DNA from: Oscillospiraceae bacterium
GTDB lineage: Bacteria; Bacillota; Clostridia; UMGS1883; UMGS1540
Reading direction: 5' to 3'
NCBI GenBank assembly: GCA_015068765.1
Contig: SVJY01000007.1
Coordinates: forward strand, 1 to 58,836
Length of the DNA stretch: 58,836 bases
The notes below the pieces were generated by a model. It did no database searches. It saw nothing but the letters and a program-made list of their open reading frames with translations, and was not told the origin of the DNA. Below are positions 53,402 to 58,836 of the stretch, piece by piece. Positions within the stretch are counted from its first letter, which is position 1; the number at the start of each line of letters is the position of its first letter. Made by a program: the position numbers and the translations under genes.

Positions 53402-54241
53402 TTATATTGTATTATCCGAAGTGAATTTCCTTGGCGTCATCCCTGTTACCGCCTTGAAGCTACGATAAAAGGTGGTATAATCTTTAAAGCCTGCCGCGGT
53501 GGCAGCGTTTGTTGCGGAGACGCCGCCGGCAATTAGGGACTGAACATGAATAATCCGTTTCATGCGAATGTAATCGCTTAAAGTATATCCGGTTTGCTCT
53601 CGGAAAATATGTTGCAGATGATTGGCACTGATATAAAATTTATCACAAATTGCTTTGTGCCTGAGGTCCTCGGAAATATGCGTGTCAATATATTTAATGA
53701 TTTCAGAGACAATGGAGTGGGAATGGAAGTCCACGCCTTGTGCAGCGTCACAGTTATCCGCCACCTTCAGTAGCATATTCGCAAATACAAGACGAATTTG
53801 TGTCCGTGCGGAGGGGGTATCCAGCTTGCAAAGCTCCCCGATGTGGAGTAAATCCTCTACCACGCCGATTTTTTGAACAACCTCTGCCGGGATTTTGTTT
53901 GCAGTCCCCAGCTTTCGCCGCCCCAAAACAGCAAAAGGATTATATTCTTCCGTGATAACAAAGGGGACAAACTGCGGCGTAAAGGAAACACAGATACGTT
54001 CCGGCAGTTGGTCGGAATCATATTCCGGCTTGTGAATTTCCATATGGTTTGTAAAAATTAAATCATAGGGTTCAAGCTTATACTGGTTGCCGTCCACTGT
54101 GTATGTGCCGGTACCGGATAAAAGCACAAAAAATTCATACCAGTCATGATAATGCATGGGAATGGATATGGGCTTTTCGTGCTGTCTTCTATTGTATAAA
54201 AATAAAACATCATCCTTCTGGTCGGCAACGGAGTAGAGCAT
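53402..54241 (-). CDS. AraC-family regulator with cupin sensor domain
   Basis: Protein of 279 residues: cupin part (IPMHYHDWYEFFVLLSGTG) and C-terminal AraC domain (DLRHKAICDKFYISANHLQHIF, GYTLSDYIRMKRI, GFKDYTTFYRSFKAVTGMTP). ATG at 54241 follows GAGGTGG; the in-frame GTG at 54256 includes that ribosome site. Target unknown; no operon partner. Confidence 0.9.
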   Translation of the reverse strand: MLYSVADQKDDVLFLYNRRQHEKPISIPMHYHDWYEFFVLLSGTGTYTVDGNQYKLEPYDLIFTNHMEIHKPEYDSDQLPERICVSFTPQFVPFVITEEYNPFAVLGRRKLGTANKIPAEVVQKIGVVEDLLHIGELCKLDTPSARTQIRLVFANMLLKVADNCDAAQGVDFHSHSIVSEIIKYIDTHISEDLRHKAICDKFYISANHLQHIFREQTGYTLSDYIRMKRIIHVQSLIAGGVSATNAATAAGFKDYTTFYRSFKAVTGMTPRKFTSDNTI

Positions 54242-54260
54242 TAGATTCCACCTCACGTTT

Positions 54261-54290
54261 AGTATAGCATGTTCCGATAGGCTGTGTCAA
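54261..54290 (-). promoter_or_regulatory. Sigma-A promoter of the second AraC-type gene
   Basis: Minus strand perfect TTGACA (complement of 54285-54290), 18-base spacer, TATACT (complement of 54261-54266). Confidence 0.75.
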
Positions 54291-54331
54291 GCATCACGCG
54301 GAATTATTTTCATCCTCAATTGTAAACGGAA

Positions 54332-54399
54332 ATGCAATACCTGTTCATGTGATTTATAACTTTAAGTATATGAATTATAGATGCAGGCAGGTATTGCAT
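54332..54399. repeat. 12-bp perfect inverted repeat with 44-base spacer
   Basis: ATGCAATACCTG (54332-54343) and CAGGTATTGCAT (54388-54399) are exact inverse complements in the AT-rich intergenic space upstream of the TetR gene. It could be a paired operator or the edge of an inserted segment. Confidence 0.6.
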
Positions 54400-54451
54400 G
54401 TTGTTTTGCAAAAAAAATATCTCGAAAAGTTCTGAATTTAGTGTAATTATA

Positions 54452-54480
54452 TTGACAATATTGCAAAAATAATTTATAAT
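54452..54480 (+). promoter_or_regulatory. Sigma-A promoter of the TetR-type gene
   Basis: Perfect TTGACA (54452-54457), 17-base spacer, perfect TATAAT (54475-54480). Confidence 0.85.
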
Positions 54481-54519
54481 TGTACTTGTACTAAAACGGA
54501 AACGAGGAGATGATTATAA

Positions 54520-55221
54520 ATGCTTAACAGCATTATCGAAAGACATAGTATGATTACCCCCTTGTCTGATACGGAAATTAAGGTTATAAGAAGTGCGACA
54601 AAGCTGTTTTTGACGCAAGGCTTTTCAAAAACAACGCACAGGCAGATTGCAGAGGAATCGGGCATAGGACTTGGAACCATAACATACCATTATAAGGTTA
54701 AGGAAGATTTGCTCCGTGTTCTTGTTGAGGAGCTTATGGATTTCCACTTGGACGTTATTGATGATTCACAGGCAAAATCAAATGACAGTCTTTTCTCTTA
54801 TGCAATAGAAATTGCCGTACAGCTTGCCTTATGCGAAACCGATGATAAAGCGTATGACTTGTACTATTCGGCATACAGACATCCTGCTACCTTTGATTAT
54901 ATAAAGGATTGGGCTGCAAAGAAAAACTATCACCTGCTGAAAAGCAAGCTGCCCGATTGGACGGAGGACGATTTCAGGAGAGTGGAAAATGTCACAAGCG
55001 GGATTGAGCTTGCAGCATTTACGGCTCCCAAAAACAGATACTTTTCGCTTAATGACAAAATCAGCTTGTTTTTAGATTCAATGATGAAAATATATGGTAT
55101 TCCGGAGAGCGACCGTAAACAAACCATTGATAAGGTTATTGCCCTAGACTGTGAGAAAATTGCAAAAGAAATGTTTGGAAAGTTTGTAAGTCGTCTTGAT
55201 GGTGAGTTGCAAAACCAATGA
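54520..55221 (+). CDS. TetR-family regulator
   Basis: Protein of 233 residues with an N-terminal HTH (ATKLFLTQGFSKTTHRQIAEE, then GIGLGTITYHYKVKEDLL) and an unassigned helical ligand domain. Starts after GAGGAGATGATTATAA behind a strong promoter. Base composition is more AT-rich than most of the window. It precedes the SLH nucleotidase by 76 bases and probably controls it, by inference. Confidence 0.9.
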   Translation: MLNSIIERHSMITPLSDTEIKVIRSATKLFLTQGFSKTTHRQIAEESGIGLGTITYHYKVKEDLLRVLVEELMDFHLDVIDDSQAKSNDSLFSYAIEIAVQLALCETDDKAYDLYYSAYRHPATFDYIKDWAAKKNYHLLKSKLPDWTEDDFRRVENVTSGIELAAFTAPKNRYFSLNDKISLFLDSMMKIYGIPESDRKQTIDKVIALDCEKIAKEMFGKFVSRLDGELQNQ

Positions 55222-55297
55222 TAACAAATTCCACAAGGAACTATAACAGAATTTGAAACTAATAACGTAAATTTATAATTTAAAAGAAGGCGATTTT

Positions 55298-58267
55298 ATG
55301 AAATTCAAAACAAGATTTAACAAATTAACAGCGAGGCTATTGGTGGCAGTTATGCTTATAACATTACTTCCGGTAACTGCTCTTGCGGCAGATGAAACAC
55401 CGTACAGCAAAAATGCAACTGTTCCTGGTGCACCGATAATTACAGAGCTTATCGAAGAAGACAAAACTATCGCAGTTTCGTGGAAAGCACCCCGAAATGA
55501 TGGCGGTGCGAAAATCATCGGCTATGAAATAGAGTGCTGGCCTGAAGGCTCAACTGATGGAAACGGCGGTATGACAATAGCGGTAGATGCGGATGTTTTT
55601 TCCTATACCGTTGATAAACTGCCTGATGAGAATATAAACTATGATATTAAAATCTGTGCGATCAACCCTGTCGGCAGAGGCGAATACGGAATTTTTGGAA
55701 ATGCACCCGAAATTACGGGAATATCATTCAAAACGGACAACGTTGCGTACAATGAAGAAACAAATACATATACTGTGTCGCAAACCGTACCTTTTGTTGT
55801 GTATCTCACGGGTGTAAATCTTGAAAATATTGATGAAAGCTTTTTTAATGAGGTACATTTTGGTTTTATTCCGTCAGTTGAAAATTCGGAAAATGCACTC
55901 GGTGCATCCCTTTCTAAATTTGCGGAAATCGGTATTTCGATAGCTGTTGACAGCAACGAAAACAAGATAACCCTTACCTTTGACTATGCTGCGATAACCG
56001 GATTTCTCGGTGACGAGAGTGCTTTTGAGGGTATTGGATACGGTGATATCAATTCTTTCAAGGAAGATGATATAAAGGCGGTAAATATCACTGCCCAAAA
56101 GCCGGATTCGACTTTGAAGAAAGAATTTGAGGATGTTCACCCTATAAACCATTGGGCAACGGAAAATATTGATTATGTTTACACAAACGGCTTAATGAAC
56201 GGAATAGATGATGCACACTTTGCTCCCGATATGCCATTAACAAGGGCAATGCTGGTTACAATCCTTTACAGGCTTGAGGGTGAGCCGAGAGTATCGGGAA
56301 TAACAAGCTATGCGGATTTGGAACCGGGACAATACTACCTTGATGCAGTGTGCTGGGCACAGATAAACGGTATCGCCAACGGCATAACTGAAACCGAATT
56401 TGCACCCAATGACAATATCACCCGTGAACAGATTGCAGCAATAATGTTCAGATATGCAAGGTATAAGGAAACTGCTCCCACAGGTGCATGGGCAATCAGG
56501 CTTGATTATGCTGACCTTGCAGAGATTTCCGACTATGCATTGGAAGGCGTTATGTTCTGCAAGCTGAAAGGCATTATGCAGGGCAAGGGCGAAAATAACT
56601 TTGCACCAAAGGATAATGCAACAAGAGCCGAAGCTGCGGCGATTCTGGAAAGACTTATAAAATCAGATTCTGAAGCCGAAGAACACGAATGTGAAGAAAT
56701 AGCAATTCTTTATACAAATGATGTTCATTGCGGAATTGAAGATAATATCGGTTATGCAGGACTTGCGGCATATATAAAAGAAACAGAAGCTCTTTATGAA
56801 TATGTAACCCTTGCAGACTGCGGCGATGCAGTTCAGGGCGATTTTGTAGGAACTGTATCAAGCGGTGAATATATCGTTGATATTATGAATGAAGTGGGAT
56901 ATGATTTTGCGGTTTTGGGAAATCACGAATTTGATTACGGAATGGAGCAACTTTCAAGTCTTATCGAAAAATCAAATGCACAGTACCTCGGCTGTAATAT
57001 AAGCTATACAGGGAAGAATACAAATCTGCTTGAAGCGGTAAAGCCCTATGAAATAGTGGAATACGGAGATACAAAGGTTGCCTTTATAGGTGTTACAACA
57101 CCTGAAAGCTACACTAAGTCAACTCCTTCATACTTTATGGAGGACGGCGTGTATGTGTATGACCTCGAAAGAGGAAATGACGGAAAAGACCTCTATGCTA
57201 ACGTCCAAAAATATGTTGATGAATGTGAAAATCAGGGTGCAGATTACATAATCATTTTAGCACACCTCGGCGATGCAGAGGAATCCTCTCCCTATACATC
57301 GGTTGAACTGATTGAAGCAACAGACGGCATCGACGTTGTGCTTGACGGACATTCGCACAGTGTAATCGAAAGCCGTATTGTAGATAATATAAACGGCGAG
57401 GATGTTGTTCTTTCTTCCACGGGAACAAAGCTTGAAAATATAGGAAAGCTTGTTATCTGCGATGACGGTACAATTACAACCACACTTATATCGAACTACA
57501 CAGCAAAAGATGCAGCGTGTGATGAGTTTATCGGAAGCATCAAGGCAAAATATGCCGAGGAAATGGATAAGGTTATAGCAGCCTCAGACATTGCTCTCTC
57601 CTGCTCAACCGAAGACGGAATCCGCCTTGTAAGAAATCGGGAAACCGTAATCGGTAATTTCTGTGCAGACGCATACAGAGCCATCGGGAATGCAGATATC
57701 GGCGTTGTAAACGGCGGTGGTATAAGAGCAGACCTTCCGAAAGGCGATATAACCTATGCCGATATACTTGCGATACATCCCTTTGGCAATAGCCTTTGCG
57801 TGGTAAAGGCAACAGGTCAGGAAATTATAGATTTGCTTGAGACGGCTTGTATGCACACAAAGGCTGAATTTAAAGAAAACGGAAATGCAGTCGGCGAAAA
57901 CGGTGGATTTATGCAGGTGTCAGGGCTCAAATTCACAATTGATACATCAATCCCGTCGCCCGTGGTTCTTGATGAAAATGATAACTTTGTTAAGGTTTCG
58001 GGTGAGCGCCGCGTGAAGGATATTACAGTCCTGGGAGATAACGGAGAATACGCTCCGATTGAAACTGATAAAATTTATACACTTGCTTCTCACAACTATC
58101 TGTTAAGAGACGGCGGAGATAACTATACAAAGTTTACCGATAACGAGTTTATCATAAGCGAGGGAATTTCAGATTATCAGGTCATCACGGAATATATTAC
58201 AAACGTTCTCGGCGGAATCTTAAGTGAGAAATATGCCGTGACAGAAGGAAGAATCACAGTAAAATAA
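55298..58267 (+). CDS. Secreted SLH-domain 5'-nucleotidase with FN3 domain
   Basis: Surface protein of 989 residues. Signal peptide 1-31 (basic start, hydrophobic core, TALA before ADE); fibronectin III-like domain at about 41-130; unassigned domain at about 131-275; three SLH repeats at about 278-320, 338-385 and 402-455 (NHWATENIDYVYTNGLMNG, FAPNDNITREQIAAIMFRYA, FAPKDNATRAEAAAILERL); metallophosphatase domain from about 466 (LYTNDVHCG, GNHEFDYG, DGHSHS); and C-terminal nucleotidase domain with NGGGIRADLPKGDITYADIL. SLH repeats bind pyruvylated wall polymers; the enzyme half hydrolyses extracellular nucleotides in relatives. SLH repeats in mid-protein are unusual. Ribosome site AAAAGAAGGCG. 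Confidence 0.9.
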   Translation: MKFKTRFNKLTARLLVAVMLITLLPVTALAADETPYSKNATVPGAPIITELIEEDKTIAVSWKAPRNDGGAKIIGYEIECWPEGSTDGNGGMTIAVDADVFSYTVDKLPDENINYDIKICAINPVGRGEYGIFGNAPEITGISFKTDNVAYNEETNTYTVSQTVPFVVYLTGVNLENIDESFFNEVHFGFIPSVENSENALGASLSKFAEIGISIAVDSNENKITLTFDYAAITGFLGDESAFEGIGYGDINSFKEDDIKAVNITAQKPDSTLKKEFEDVHPINHWATENIDYVYTNGLMNGIDDAHFAPDMPLTRAMLVTILYRLEGEPRVSGITSYADLEPGQYYLDAVCWAQINGIANGITETEFAPNDNITREQIAAIMFRYARYKETAPTGAWAIRLDYADLAEISDYALEGVMFCKLKGIMQGKGENNFAPKDNATRAEAAAILERLIKSDSEAEEHECEEIAILYTNDVHCGIEDNIGYAGLAAYIKETEALYEYVTLADCGDAVQGDFVGTVSSGEYIVDIMNEVGYDFAVLGNHEFDYGMEQLSSLIEKSNAQYLGCNISYTGKNTNLLEAVKPYEIVEYGDTKVAFIGVTTPESYTKSTPSYFMEDGVYVYDLERGNDGKDLYANVQKYVDECENQGADYIIILAHLGDAEESSPYTSVELIEATDGIDVVLDGHSHSVIESRIVDNINGEDVVLSSTGTKLENIGKLVICDDGTITTTLISNYTAKDAACDEFIGSIKAKYAEEMDKVIAASDIALSCSTEDGIRLVRNRETVIGNFCADAYRAIGNADIGVVNGGGIRADLPKGDITYADILAIHPFGNSLCVVKATGQEIIDLLETACMHTKAEFKENGNAVGENGGFMQVSGLKFTIDTSIPSPVVLDENDNFVKVSGERRVKDITVLGDNGEYAPIETDKIYTLASHNYLLRDGGDNYTKFTDNEFIISEGISDYQVITEYITNVLGGILSEKYAVTEGRITVK

Positions 58268-58334
58268 ATTTTTCCAAGGGCGTGTCTCAATAAGTGCTTT
58301 TTCAAGCCGCAGGGCGAATTTGGGGGTTTTGGTC

Positions 58335-58363
58335 TTGACTTTTTTATGTAAATATGATATAAT
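58335..58363 (+). promoter_or_regulatory. Sigma-A promoter of the last gene
   Basis: TTGACT (58335-58340), 17-base spacer, perfect TATAAT (58358-58363). Confidence 0.8.
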
Positions 58364-58398
58364 AATCCATCATTTAAAAGAATGTGGGGCATAGGGGA

Positions 58399-58836
58399 AT
58401 GATTGTGTCGGACAACTGGAAAGAATATGCACTTTTAGAGGCTGCGGAGGGGGAAAAGGTAGAACGCTGGGGCAATTTTATTCTGCGTCGGCCGGACCCT
58501 CAGGCAATCTGGAAGTATGACAGACCGCTTACGAAGAAGGTGGACGGGTTTTATCACCGTAGCCGTTCGGGCGGCGGAAGTTGGGAGTTTTTTACCAAAA
58601 TGCCGGAACGGTGGACCGTTTCGGTGGACGGGCTCTCTTTCTATGTGCGTCCCACAGGCTTTAAGCATACAGGTCTTTTTCCGGAGCAAGCGGCAAACTG
58701 GCAGTATATCCGGCAGCGGTCTAGGGAAGGGAATAAAGTTCTGAATTTGTTTGCCTATACAGGCGGTGCCACCTTGGCGGCTCTATCCGGCGGTGCAGAT
58801 GTTGTACACGTGGACGCATCCAAAGGAATGGTGGCA
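58399..58836 (+). CDS. Class I SAM-dependent rRNA methyltransferase-like protein, N-terminal part (cut by window end)
   Basis: The first 146 codons are seen. They match the PF10672/RlmI-like group: KVLNLFAYTGGATLAALSGG is methyltransferase motif I, VVHVDASKGMV motif II, and FKHTGLFPEQAANW precedes them. ATG at 58399 has GGGG just upstream; GTG at 58405 is an alternative. The catalytic part lies outside the window. Confidence 0.85.
   Translation, partial: MIVSDNWKEYALLEAAEGEKVERWGNFILRRPDPQAIWKYDRPLTKKVDGFYHRSRSGGGSWEFFTKMPERWTVSVDGLSFYVRPTGFKHTGLFPEQAANWQYIRQRSREGNKVLNLFAYTGGATLAALSGGADVVHVDASKGMVA

Noticed and set aside
1-58836. tRNA, rRNA, CRISPR arrays, prophage or transposase genes
   Set aside because: None recognised by eye on either strand; a tRNAscan or Infernal run would be decisive for small RNAs.

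Overview
The window reads as one chromosomal stretch of a spore-forming Firmicute of class Clostridia. Evidence: spoIVA, yunB, spoVAC and spoVAD; strong AAGGAGG-type ribosome binding sites; sigma-A promoters of TTGACA-N17-TATAAT form; an RqcP/YabO-like protein, KtrAB potassium transport, a single-chain glycyl-tRNA synthetase and a Cys4-tailed AbrB protein. Base composition is moderate. No rRNA, tRNA, insertion sequence, prophage or CRISPR array was recognised. The order (Oscillospirales- or Christensenellales-like) is a guess.

Layout. 1-2.5 kb: 3' end of thiC, a C-terminally short MocR-type regulator and a divergent ECF vitamin-transporter S component. 2.7-8.1 kb: Na+/phosphate symporter with a PhoU tail, a PhoB/PhoR-like two-component pair, and an orphan regulator joining a LacI-type sensor to a LuxR-type HTH. 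8.1-9.5 kb: infC-rpmI-rplT behind an attenuator leader, with a probable AUC start for infC. 9.5-17.4 kb: a tight run of ktrB, ktrA, TrmH-type methyltransferase, SAM methyltransferase, HI0933-family flavoprotein, orphan HutP-family protein, hslO, a P-loop ATPase and a Nif3 protein. 17.4-21.5 kb: cobalamin adenosyltransferase and dtd (minus), a MaoC-fold protein, yunB, and spoIVA (minus) with a sigma-E-like promoter. 21.7-29.2 kb: hisS-aspS followed without visible terminator by a GldA/GldF/GldG-type ABC system and a DUF4340 protein. 29.2-36.6 kb: rpsO with a structured leader, pnp, M16 peptidase, glycyl-tRNA synthetase, phosphohexomutase, rqcP. 36.7-39.8 kb: abrB-like gene, then rho-radA (minus). 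39.9-44.1 kb: a possible microprotein, spoVAC-spoVAD without spoVAE, then minus-strand genes for a membrane protein, a histidine phosphatase and an AraC regulator. 44.2-49.7 kb: glgB, a small alarmone synthetase, ftsY, a YhbY-like protein and a MATE transporter. 49.7-53.4 kb: serC-serA, a hotdog thioesterase and a TIM-barrel isomerase. 53.4-58.3 kb: AraC regulator, then a more AT-rich TetR regulator with a 989-residue secreted SLH/5'-nucleotidase. 58.4 kb to the end: start of an rRNA-methyltransferase-like gene.

Most of the window is housekeeping. The more unusual material is regulatory (atypical infC start, attenuator, hairpin at the pnp ribosome site, probable antisense extension of spoVA) and architectural (LacI-sensor/LuxR fusion, orphan HutP, Gld-like ABC cluster, SLH domains in the middle of a surface nucleotidase). 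No wholly undescribed multi-gene system is claimed.
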